Positions 40,719 to 50,358 of a stretch of 64,000 nt of DNA are shown here, in pieces. Positions within the stretch are counted from its first letter, which is position 1. Each line of letters starts with the position of its first letter. The DNA comes from Sphaerulina vaccinii (taxonomy: Eukaryota; Ascomycota; Dothideomycetes; Mycosphaerellales; Mycosphaerellaceae): assembly GCA_022570795.1 (NCBI GenBank), contig JAKUDP010000014.1, positions 1,178,001 to 1,242,000 of the forward strand, in the 5' to 3' direction. The notes beneath the pieces were generated by a model. It saw only the letters and a program-made list of their open reading frames with translations. It had not been told where the DNA came from and ran no database searches. A program made the position numbers and the translations under genes.

Positions 40719-41595
40719 TTAACGGGTGGTGGCCTTGACCTTTGGTGCGGAGCCCTTGGCGGCTTGCTTGCCAACAACACTGTGCACAAGTTAGTATGCT
40801 GGGTACTCAGATTCTTCAACTAATATCAAGATGGACATACCGGCCGGTGGTCTGGCCTGAAGCAGACTTGGCAGCGTTCTTTGCCTTCTCAGCCTTCTTC
40901 GCGCTCTCGGTGTCGGCACGCTTCTTCTTGCCATCCTCGATAGCCTGCTTGCGAGCAGCAGAGCGGGCCTCTGGACGCTGAGAGCGGCGCTCCTTGATGA
41001 CATCGAGCGAAGCACCAACGACGGCACGCTGGGACTTGACTTGCTTGCGTCGGCGGGTCTTGGCTTGCTCCTGCAGTACTGGTTAATACCTCGCATTTTG
41101 CAAGTAATCTCGTTGGGCGAAAAGAACATACCTCAGAGATACCCTTGCGGCGCTGTCTGCGGCAGAGAACAGTCCACGCAATGCGACGTGGGTTCTTGCG
41201 CTGCAGGAAAAGCGACTCGCTCTTACCGTTCTGGAAACGGAAGATCTTGCTGTCCGAGCGGATGAAGAGCTTGCCCTACAATTGTCCTGTCAGCCTGTGT
41301 CCATACAAGGTGCGTACACCACTCAGGCAAATGTTTGAGGAAAGCGACATGTGCAGGCAGAGCGCCAGACATTCACTGCATCTCGGGCCACAGGCATTGA
41401 TAGCGCTCTGATGAGCAGCTACTTCTCTGTCTAGCCATTGTGTATGTGTGTTGGCCGCTCTGCAAGCAGAGGTTGTGGCATCTTGCACCTCTTTCATTCA
41501 TTCTCCATCTGTGCACGCGCAGATGTCACAGGAGTGCACCGTACCTTTCCAGGGTAGATCTTCGCGCCGGAGAAAGTATCGTCGTAGGTCCTCAT
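40719..41595 (-). CDS. RPL24: 60S ribosomal protein L24 (eL24)
   Basis: Structural protein of the large ribosomal subunit that forms an intersubunit bridge. Four exons: 41545-41595, 41132-41275, 40841-41070 and 40719-40779, with introns of 269, 61 and 61 nt. The product is 161 aa, the usual size. The start MRTYDDTFSGAKIYPGKGKL spans the first junction. Family blocks SKIFRFQNGKSESLFLQRKN and PRRIAWTVLCRRQRRKGISE follow. The C-terminal half is the expected basic, Ala/Lys-rich helix ending in KVKATTR. The first intron is the longest in the window, common for ribosomal-protein genes. No single exon is long, so the gene is easy to miss by ORF length. Confidence 0.95.
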
Positions 41596-41810
41596 TTTGG
41601 CGACTGGACGTGGGCGTGGTTGTGCGTGTGGTGTCTGGGCTTCGTGCCTGTGGTTCGGTCAGAGAAGCGGCTTTGTCGAAGATGATTTGTGGTGGGAGCT
41701 TGGCGCTCAGCGCCATGTCACGTGTTCGGGCGAATACGATGAACATTGGTGAGCATGCATTAAACCATCACTACTCTGTCACTATGCTACGAGTCCTCAC
41801 TCCAACGAAT

Positions 41811-42302
41811 CTACGAACTACCAATAGCTCGTCGAACAGCCCGCTCTCCCGCCTCTCTGACACGGGTCGTCTCCCTGTCAGCTCTACCAGTCCTCCACTG
41901 TTCCATGATTTCTGTCATAACCTGTTCAAGCTCCCTCTCATCGTCATTTGCCCCAACATCATGATACCGCGGACGATTGTGTCCACGGCATTGGCAAGTA
42001 TGTGCAGAACCTCTCCTCTCATGTTCACTATCTTGTTGAGCTGCACTTCTGCTGTGCGCTCCGTTGCTTGGCAATCCACGAAACAAGGCGTCCATATCCA
42101 TATTGGTCTCGAAGTAGAAGTGTTCGTTTTGCGGACGGTGTGGCTGCGTAGTTGGTATCTCGCGATCAGAGTTGCGAGGTCTTGTCCAGTGCGTCGCATC
42201 AGAATGATGCTCGTGGCGAAAGTTATCTTTCAGAAGCTCTGCGGTGCCTGGTGCTATAGATAGCTGTATGTGACGCACTCCTCTGGATAATAAGTTGCCC
42301 AT
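41811..42302 (-). CDS. Unknown small protein with an N-myristoylation-like start (163 aa)
   Basis: I do not recognise a family. The frame begins at an ATG (42302) with MGNLLSRG; Gly2 and Ser6 match the N-myristoylation pattern MGxxxS. The body is hydrophilic, His- and Arg-rich (NFRHEHHSDATHWTRPRNSD), with a Cys/His patch HTCQCRGHNRPRYHD near residues 100-115. The C-terminal 50 residues form an acidic then basic helix (ERELEQVMTEIMEQWRT, VREAGERAVRRAIGSS). There is no membrane segment. It sits between RPL24 and the PIG-U gene on the same strand, in its own interval. It could be a real small membrane-attached protein or a chance frame. Confidence 0.42.
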   Translation of the reverse strand: MGNLLSRGVRHIQLSIAPGTAELLKDNFRHEHHSDATHWTRPRNSDREIPTTQPHRPQNEHFYFETNMDMDALFRGLPSNGAHSRSAAQQDSEHERRGSAHTCQCRGHNRPRYHDVGANDDERELEQVMTEIMEQWRTGRADRETTRVREAGERAVRRAIGSS

Positions 42303-42597
42303 GGTCGAGTCGGCAATGGAAGCCCATAGTGATGCTCAACATCGAGCTTGTATAGTCAACTTGACTTCCTTGCTGGGACACTGGTTCCCCACAGCAACGT
42401 AGCTTGCTCAGCATTGTGTTACTAGTATCACAATAGGTTGTAAAGATGCGCCTATGAAGATTATTTGCCTTGCGGGTCGTTGCATGAAGCAGTCCCACAG
42501 TTAGCGCATAGTAGACTAGTGTCGTGCAAGTGAACGTGGAACTCCAGTGTGGTAGTCTGTGTCTGGTTGCATTATGTGGAAGTGGCATGAGCTCGGT

Positions 42598-44146
42598 TTA
42601 TACCTGTCGCACTTCCTTGCCTCCTCCTTCGGGCCTTTCACTTTCCCAGCCATCTCGAAGGACCGCGTACACAGTGTCCGTGAGTAGGATCAGCAGCGCC
42701 AGACTCCAGACCAGAGTAATGGCGTAGAAGAAGTTGGCGTTTCCAGAGCCTGCATAGATCCACAAATGGTGGAATGCCGGTCCAAGAAGTGACGCGTACA
42801 GAAGAGCTGCCAGAGCAGGGAATGTATATCGATGGGTGGAACATACTGGAGGGACCGTTAGCCACGCTCTGATAGCGCAAAACGATCTTCTTACATTCAA
42901 AGACGTGTCCAAGCAGGCAGAGACTGCTCAACCAAGTCCCGACATCGCCGACATTGGCATAAGGCTGAAAGACAGCGTTGATCCCCAGCATGAGCACAAC
43001 AGCGGCCAGTGGCTGCTTCCGAAAGCGTATGCAGAATGGTATGCTGTATGATAGCATGTGTAGCCAGAAGACGCCTAGGAAGAACTCTCTGAATGCATCA
43101 AACATCTCAATGAAGAAGTACCACCATAGGCCCGAATTCGGTGTCAAGTCTGGCATTGTGAGTGGAGTCATATAGACTGATTCCAGGAACTGCCAGGATG
43201 GTAGGAGTAGGCGCGAGATGGCAAGTAAGAAGCCAGTAGAGGCTGCGAACGTACTGACGAGCACGATTGCAAAGGTCAAGAGTGAAGGTAGCAACTCCTG
43301 GCTGCAAGCAATCCTCAAGGCTCTGCCCTTGCCAGAGACGCCGTCTTCGGTCTTGGTCGCGGTGCCCGCCAGCTGCACGCAGAGCTGGTCATAGCAAAGC
43401 AACCCAATGGGCGGTAGCAGCAAGATTGGGTGTAAGCTGATATAGCTCGCGATCGCCAATGCGAAGGCTGCTGTGGTCACCTTGGCTTGACAAGCATGCT
43501 TGACACTGAGCAAGGTGAAGAAAGCCGCAAATGTAGTAGTTGGCCGCCCGAAACATGCCAACAGCGTAAATGGGTTGAACAGGTAGACTGCAGCGACAGA
43601 GGCAGGACGCCATACTCGGTCGGCTCTCGGCGAGGTGTAGAGGAGTGAGGCAGCCGCTGCGCCTGAACTGGCAATATCGTAAATGCAGTCCGCAGTCAGC
43701 ACATCCAGACCAGTATAGATTAAGATCGTGGCTAGTCGGCCAAGCCAAGTGAATGCCGACGGTAGGAGTGCAAATAGTGGCAGGAATAAAGGAGCCTAGA
43801 CTTGCTCAGTATATGCAATGTGATCTCTAGAGAGCATATGCTGCTGACCTGGTGGAATATGCCTCCATCATATGGATCAAGTCCTCTTTCGTATAAGAAC
43901 AAGCCTTCCTGTACTACATGTTCTCAGCTCCTGTTCAATGCCTGCTTAGCCAATACGGCCACTGTCCAACTCCTGCGTCCACATACATCTCTTGAAGCTG
44001 TTTACTGGGGTCGATATCTCCACTCTGCTCGTCAAGAGATCAGGGAGTCCAGGAAATGCCACAGCCAGCAGGATTCGCAGAACGGCTGCAGTAGAGAACA
44101 GCACCGTCTTGGGATGGTCATTGTAGACCTTGGTGATGGCGTCCAT
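42598..44146 (-). CDS. GAB1: GPI transamidase subunit PIG-U (Gab1/Cdc91)
   Basis: Polytopic ER protein of the GPI transamidase complex, which attaches GPI anchors to proteins. Four exons: 43987-44146, 43849-43913, 42895-43795 and 42598-42845, with introns of 73, 53 and 49 nt. The product is 457 aa. The junctions restore TSRVEISTPVNSFKRLQEGL, then ERGLDPYDGGIFHQAPL and, near the end, HVFELCSTHRYTFPALAALL. The signature after the first helix (EISTP, FKRLQEG, DPYDGG, FHQAPL) is diagnostic of PIG-U. Hydrophobic helices occupy most of the rest. The second exon is only 65 nt. It is divergent from NOP7 with 207 bp between start codons. Confidence 0.9.
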
Positions 44147-44353
44147 GGCTGATCGTGATGCTCGTCCTCATCGCATCGTCGCGTTGTGCTGTGTTCAAGA
44201 GACGCGAGAGAAAACAGCTGGTCTGTCATATGCGCCCAGATCGGATATACTTAAGCTTTCTCCGTTAGCGTGCTTTTTAAAGTTTCGATATGGAGAAAAG
44301 ATTCGAGATGCTGGTTTCGATACGCCAAACACAGCACAGCAATCACTGCAATC

Positions 44354-46571
44354 ATGGCCAAAATCAAGAAGAGAGGTACATCATACTATAGAGTGATCAT
44401 GTGTACTGTCAGCTAACAGTCTTACCAGGAACGTCCGGCAATGCGAAGAACTACATCACCCGTTCGCAGGCAGTGCGCAAGCTACAAGTCTCGTTGCCAG
44501 ACTTTCGAAGGCTGTGCATTTTCAAAGGTGCGACTGAATACTATCTATACGTTCTTCCTGTAACGGGAGGCTGACATGAACAGGCATCTATCCTCGCGAA
44601 CCTCGGTCGAAGAAGCGCGCCTCGAAATCGTCCACTCCATCCACGACATTCTACTACACCAAAGACATCCAGTACCTCCTCCACGAACCACTTCTCGCCA
44701 GTTTCCGTGATCAGAAGGCGTTGGCAAAGAAGATCAGCAGAGCTTTAGGCAAAAATGAAGTCAGCGACGCCTCGCGCATGGAGCGCAACCTGACGCCGCG
44801 CATGAAATTGGACCACATCATCAAAGAGCGATACCCGACTTTTGTGGATGCGCTGCGAGATCTCGACGATGCGCTATCGATGCTGTTCCTTTTTGCGAAT
44901 CTGCCCAGCACTTCAGACGTGCCTCCAAAGATTATCGCAAAGTGCCAGAGATTGACAATGGAATTCGAGCACTATCTCATTCGCACACACAGCTTGAGGA
45001 AAAGCTTTCTGTCGATCAAGGGCATCTACTACCAGGCGACGTTACAAGGACAGGACATTCTATGGCTAGTGCCATACAGATTTGTGCAGAAGAACTCTCC
45101 GGATGTTGACTTCCGGATTATGGCCACTTTCGTCGATTTCTACACAACGCTGTTGGGGTTTGTCAACTTCAGACTGTACAGCAGCATTGGGTTGGTCTAT
45201 CCTCCAAAGTTTGACCTCAAGAGCGAGGAGCAAGGAGCAGAGCTTGGAGCATTCAAGCTAGAGGGTCAGGATCAGGACGTGATCGAAGAAGAGCAAGGAC
45301 AACTGCCCGATGCAGAGGTGAACGAGAAGGCGCAGGCTGAGGCAGACCGACTGCTTGCACTACCAGAACAGGAGGAGCCCGCCACATCACAGACATTAGG
45401 CAGAGGTACACAGGAAGACGAAGAAGAGGCAGACGACGAGGACAGACCGACAGAAACCGCCTTGGATCGCTTCGAAACAGTCGGACCCAATGCCGACAGC
45501 CTCCTTCAACCATCGAACACCGCCGATGTTGAGACTGCTGCGAAGCTATTCGAACCCTTCACATTCTTCCTTTCGCGAGAAACGCCCCGGCATCCACTGG
45601 AGTTCATCCTCAAGTCGTTCGGCTGCAAGCGCGTTGGCTGGCAAAGCTTAGACGGCGAAGCAGGATCCTACTGCAACGAGGACGATCCGCGGATCACACA
45701 TCAGATCGTCGATCGACCTGATATCCCTCTGCCCTCGCCACCACAAACGGACGATGAGGAGCTCTTAGATGATGGTGTTGACGACTCCGCAGCAATCAGA
45801 AAGGCCAATGAGCGAGTACCTGGACGAACTTACGTACAGCCACAATGGGTGTGGGATTCAGTGAACGCTGGACAACTGCAACGACCTGATCTGTACGCAC
45901 CTGGAGCCACTTTACCGCCACATCTGAGTCCATGGGTGAAGCCGAAGCAGGGAGACTACGATCCTACGAAGCCACTTGCGGATCAAGAAACAGAAGCTGA
46001 AGCCGCTGCTGCTGAAGATGATTCCGATGATGACGATGATGATGATGTTGACGAGGGCAGTGAAGGCGAGGAAGTAGAAGGTGTACGTGGCGACGTAGAG
46101 GCGATGGAACTGAAGGTCGATCTTGATGGCCGAGCTGTCGCACAAGGAGAAGGCATGGACGTCGAGCTCGGCGACGATGACGACGATGATGAGAGCGAAG
46201 CAGAAGCTGGAGCAGCCGATGGTGATTTCGGTGGCTTCTCCGATTATGAAGAGATCGAAGACGATGCTACCAGGGCAGCACGCGAACATCAGGCTGAGCT
46301 GGAAGCTGAAGCGCAGGGCAAGACAGTCAAGTCTTCCGACCCCAAGGACAAGAAAAAGCAAGCCAAGGCTGTTGCTCAAGCGAAACGCACACAGGCTGAG
46401 CGCGAGAAGGAAGAAGATCTGGAGCGGAGAAAGGGCATGATGCCAAGACGAAAGAGGAAGATGTACGAGAAGATGGTGTACAGCAATGCGGTCAAGTCTG
46501 ACGAGGCTGAGAAGATGAGAGCCAAGAGACGGAAAGTTGAAAAAGAGCTGGCAAAGAAGTCAAAGGCATAG
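44354..46571 (+). CDS. NOP7: Pescadillo homologue Nop7, 60S ribosome biogenesis
   Basis: Nucleolar scaffold of the Nop7-Erb1-Ytm1 (PeBoW) complex, required for 27S pre-rRNA processing and linked to DNA replication. Exons are 44354-44375, 44429-44527 and 44584-46571 (introns 53 and 56 nt); the first coding exon is only 22 nt. The product is 702 aa. The N-terminus MAKIKKRGTSGNAKNYITRS and LPDFRRLCIFKGIYPREP is assembled across both introns. The pescadillo N-domain continues with RNLTPRMKLDHIIKERYPTF. A BRCT domain covers about residues 355-480 (LFEPFTFFLSRETPRHPLEF, YVQPQWVWDSVNAGQL). The tail is highly acidic, then Lys/Arg-rich with an MMPRRKRKMYEKM block. Confidence 0.95.
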
Positions 46572-46740
46572 TAATTTCAGGCAGCGTTGGCGTCTCGGGC
46601 GTTTGGCTGGCTTGCTTTCTTGCAACAGGAAAGCTATAAGATGATCATCATGCTGTCCAAAGCAGCTATTTCCCAGCCGCTGAGTACCAATCTCTTTGAA
46701 CTCCTTCCTGTGTCAACTAGCACGAACTGACTAATAAGCG

Positions 46741-47745
46741 CTAATATTTGGTCCCAAGATCTAACCACTCACAGTCGTCGCTCTCGGCCGTCTGCTCCTC
46801 GACCACAGTCGTCAGCACTGCTCCAGGAGTATCATCAGTCCACGAGTCCACACTGTGACCCGCACCCCGCGTAGACTCGATGGCTTCCTCTTCGTCGGCG
46901 ACCAGGCCCGACTCCATCTCTGTCGACTTTGCCATGTCAAGTAAAGCTTCACTTGCGACACTAGCTTCGACTTCCTCAGCCGCGAGCTCCATCACCTCCT
47001 CGAACAACGATCGATGGCTTTCGGAACTTGATGCTGGCGGTCCTACTCTATCTGCAAGCCAATCCTGCACGAGAGCATCAGCAGATTGATGATCCACCTC
47101 TTCTGGTGGAGCAGGTTGAAAGAGCTTGTCATGAGTCAGCCGAAAGAGGTCAGAATCCGTTGGATCGCTGGGCAACTCGCTTGGCAGAGAATGAATCTCG
47201 AAGTTCGTGCCTCCTGTTGTTGGTGAGGAGAGAGTGTTATGCGGAGAAGTTCCTGAATACACTTTGCCGGCTCGAGGTCTTGAAGGATGATGGGGATTGT
47301 TGTGTGCAGAAGTGAATGGTTGTGCGAGACTGTTCTGGGCATCTGAGTGGAGGTGCTCGATCCGTTGAGCCAATTTGTGAACTGCGGTTGCGGCTTCGAG
47401 AGCCTCTAGAGTCGATTGGTCTGTTGGAGCAGCTTCTTCAAGCTGGCCTTCCAAATTCGATTGCAAATTTTTGGAGATCCGTCGCTCTGTGGGCTGTTTG
47501 ACGCATTGAAGATGCTGCCTGCGGATTCGACGTTGCATGTTGCGAGTCGCAGCAGAAAGGGAGGCCTCCAGAGGGTCGTATGCCAAGCCTCCATTGCCAT
47601 ACTCGTCGATGAGAGGATCGTCTGTGGTTCGAGTGCTGGAGCCTGCATGCTTGTTGCGAGCCTTTTTTGAGTATGCTGGCGACACATAACTGAAGAGCAG
47701 ACTGAACTTGAAGCGGAAAATCGAGCTGCCAGATCCGGAAGCCAT
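46741..47745 (-). CDS. Unknown protein with a C-terminal Atg8-interacting-like motif (334 aa)
   Basis: I do not recognise the family. It is a single exon from the ATG 47745. The N-terminus (SSIFRFKFSLLFSYVSPAYSKK) is hydrophobic/aromatic then basic, possibly an amphipathic or membrane-contact helix. Residues about 55-130 are helical and charged (LSAATRNMQRRIRRQHLQ, LEALEAATAVHKLAQRIEHL). The middle is Ser/Pro/His-rich and disordered. The C-terminal third is acidic and ends ESDDCEWLDLGTKY; the WLDL core with preceding acids fits the AIM/LIR pattern W-x-x-L that binds Atg8. It is convergent with NOP7 and shares a 662 bp promoter region with the gene at 48408. Confidence 0.65.
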   Translation of the reverse strand: MASGSGSSIFRFKFSLLFSYVSPAYSKKARNKHAGSSTRTTDDPLIDEYGNGGLAYDPLEASLSAATRNMQRRIRRQHLQCVKQPTERRISKNLQSNLEGQLEEAAPTDQSTLEALEAATAVHKLAQRIEHLHSDAQNSLAQPFTSAHNNPHHPSRPRAGKVYSGTSPHNTLSSPTTGGTNFEIHSLPSELPSDPTDSDLFRLTHDKLFQPAPPEEVDHQSADALVQDWLADRVGPPASSSESHRSLFEEVMELAAEEVEASVASEALLDMAKSTEMESGLVADEEEAIESTRGAGHSVDSWTDDTPGAVLTTVVEEQTAESDDCEWLDLGTKY

Positions 47746-48407
47746 TTCGATGGACAGGGATATTACGAGGCCTAATGGAAGTCAAAGAACTGGCAAACAG
47801 GTGCACACTGAAAGAGCTGAAGCCTTGCTGCCTACGTGAGGTGATATGTGAAGCATTACTTCACTCACTCGAAGTGGGTCCGCGGAAAGCTCCGACTCAT
47901 TCACTGGTGATATATAAGCCCAGATATGGATTCTGGCACAACACAATACGACATAACAGATCAACACGATACATTATGATCATCCACTCTATATCAGAGT
48001 AAGCTGGAGGAGATACATGTATGCCTTGGGTAGCATCAAACACAACATGTCGACAATGGCTCTTCACTCCTATTGTCACGGGTTGCTATCGTGTGAATGG
48101 GAACAATCACGACACCTCTCCCATTCACACATGACAATAGGCCAATCAGCAGACACGATGGGAGTGAGCTTGGGATCTCACATTGCTAAGAACACATATC
48201 TGCTTGAAACTTTCCTTCGTCGAGACAATTTCCACCTTTTCGACTTTTCGACACGACCACACGAATACGACCATGAAGGATAACATCAAGACTTGAAATA
48301 TCAGCATCTCTGGAATAGCGATAGGATCAAGACATTGCAGAGTAAGTTGTATCAGTGCGAATTTCGACCGACACAGTATGAGAAGGCAGGATATGGGTAC
48401 ATAGCAC
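47746..48407. promoter_or_regulatory. Divergent intergenic region containing an imperfect inverted repeat
   Basis: 662 bp between two genes of unknown function. It contains an inverted repeat at 48069-48141, listed separately. No ORF here has a good start. Confidence 0.4.
48069..48141. repeat. Imperfect inverted repeat (potential hairpin)
   Basis: The left arm is CCTATTGTCA (48069-48078) plus GTGTGAATGGGA (48091-48102). The right arm is TCCCATTCACAC (48119-48130) plus ATGACAATAGG (48131-48141). The 22 paired bases are exact apart from a 12-13 nt insertion in the left arm. The loop is 16 nt. It could be a short element remnant or a binding site for a dimeric factor. Confidence 0.75.
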
Positions 48408-49792
48408 ATGATGGAAGGACTCGATGCGGGAATCTCGCCAGCAAGGGCATTGGAGATCATGAGAGGTGGGATGAAGGAGTTCTTTCCGGAAGAGACGGTG
48501 CGCGACAAACTGCGGGCTTTTGCTGTGACCATCCTGATGCACGAGCAGATCATGACGAAAGAGCGAGGCCAAGTAAGTGAGAGCTCACCCTCGTCTCATA
48601 AGCGCAGCTACTGACAATTTAGGACTTTGCTCCGACCGATCCTCTCCTTTACTTCATCTACCAAGTTCATGGCGCAAGATCAGAGCCACAGCCTATTCTG
48701 AGCGTCGAGAGCTTCAAGTCAAAGCCATCTCTGAGTCTTGGTCTCTGGGACAGCATCTACTACGCTTTGATCGTCAAGATCCGCACTCTGCACCAACACA
48801 TGACAAATGTCAATGATGAAGAGATCTTACACAACTACGGCACCACAGGAGACAGAATAAACTCACCTTATGCCATCCACGACTTTCGTCGACTTTTAGG
48901 TAATGTGCTGGGCCTTCTGATCGATCCAAGACTGCTAGGACCATTGGAGACAGTAGTGAGAATGCAATGTTACGCCAAGTCCTTCCGCACTGGCAACAAC
49001 GACCATACCTTTCGACGGGAATTTCAGGTAGTCTGGGGAAATTATTCGGTTTTGGAGAAGGATGAGATTTTGGATAGGATGGATGGTATGAAGGATGTGT
49101 TGCGGATGGGAGTCGAGCAGATTCATGCCCATCTGAAAGCAGCATGCGTTGGCAAGAACCGTCGTGCTTGTCTCGAAGAACTCGCACCCACTGAGCCGCC
49201 GATACTTCCTCCGTCCGACGACAATCCCTGCTGCTGCCATCAGAGATGTATCTGCCGCATGGCCTGCCAGTACGGTATCCACGAGTGCCAGTGCTCGAAC
49301 AGGAGGACCGCGCCCACGCCACACCAGGCTTCATCGTCGCTGCCAGCTCGCCCGAGAGCCAGCACCACCAGCAGCACTCTCCACGGCGTACACGAACAAC
49401 CACGCCGTTTCGGTGGTGCGGGTAAGCAGGTCTCCCCAACAGACCTGTACAGAGAGTCGTACCAGCGATATCCTCGCTTCACACCAAGCTCACCTGAGCA
49501 GGAAGCCTCTGTCTCTCCGCCACCAGCGACCACCAAGCCACCAGAGGCAGCTCCGCGTCCCGTCGGCCGCCGCCTTGTGTCTGCTGGAGGTGACCTGCCG
49601 GTTGACGCTCGCCCGCTTGCCTCCGCGATTTTGCCGGAGCCACCGCAGGGTGGATTGACTCTCTCGGCGGCGCAGTATGCGGCACTGCCGCTGCCACAGC
49701 GTGCTTCACCTCCACAGGGAGAGCCAAAGGCACCTCGTCGCCCTTCCTGGGTGAAGAAGATCTTCTCCAGGAAGAATAGCGCTTCCGAGTAA
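48408..49792 (+). CDS. Unknown fungal protein with a dense Cys/His cluster (444 aa)
   Basis: I do not recognise a family. Exon 1 is 48408-48572, exon 2 48623-49792, with a 50 nt intron (GTAAGT...TTTAG, CTGAC branch). A second ATG at 48411 is equally possible. The first 235 residues look globular and helical (RALEIMRGGMKEFFPEETV, DSIYYALIVKIRTLHQHM, FRRLLGNVLGLLIDPRLLGP). Residues 258-279 hold eight Cys and two His in 22 positions (CCCHQRCICRMACQYGIHEC and on), suggesting metal binding or disulphides. The rest is Pro/Ser-rich and disordered, ending in the basic segment RRPSWVKKIFSRKNSASE. No signal peptide is visible. It is convergent with YTA7. Confidence 0.72.
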
Positions 49793-50358
49793 GGTAGATA
49801 GCCATACAAATACGTTTTGTGACCACTTTCATCCTAGCACTCTCCAATATCGATCGTTCTCCATGCTACTGACTGCTTAGCCGTTGCGCGATAAGATTCA
49901 TGCCCTGCTGACAGAGGCATGTGGCTGTAAATAGTGAGCTCTCCGTAGTCGTTTGAGTACCGAGCAGCTTGATATGCAGACCAGGCGTCAAGCACATTTG
50001 ATGTGGGAAGCAGAGAACAAGTATGGAGTCTGGACGTCTCCGTGCTCAGTTGAATGCTGAGCAGCTTGATGCTCAGACGAAGCGCAGAACACTTTCATGA
50101 TGGAAAGCAGAGAAGAGATCTGCAGTTCGGACATAGCCAAATATCGAACGATTTGGAATAATGTCTCCAGCGACTGAGAGCACCCTAGGCCACTTGAGCT
50201 CCAGACAGGACGAAGAACCAACTGAATCCAGGACATGGAGAATGATGGAAAATTTGCAAGCTAATCGGCGATGCTGTATGCGTTCATACTTTACTATGCT
50301 ACAAGACTCTACGCACCAGGCTAGCGGAGATGTCAAGAACAAGATTCGTTCAATCGAT
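49793..50358. other. Intergenic, convergent 3' ends; holds a diverged tandem duplication
   Basis: 566 bp between the stop codons of the 48408 gene and YTA7. About one third is a diverged two-copy duplication, listed separately. No gene is seen. Confidence 0.4.
49952..50145. repeat. Diverged tandem duplication, period about 97 bp, two copies
   Basis: GAGCAGCTTGAT occurs at 49962-49973 and 50059-50070, and AAGCAGAGAA at 50008-50017 and 50105-50114, both 97 bp apart. Sequence between and beyond these words aligns loosely, so this is an old local duplication. Confidence 0.65.

Noticed and set aside
41276..41544. snoRNA hosted in the long first intron of RPL24
   Set aside because: I found no RTGATGA C-box paired with a CTGA D-box, and no clear H/ACA layout; the length alone is common for ribosomal-protein introns.
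41448..42263. Plus-strand frame (about 270 codons) across the RPL24 start and the small unknown gene
   Set aside because: It begins inside the RPL24 first intron on the opposite strand, runs antisense to the RPL24 first exon and the small ORF, and has no domain resemblance.
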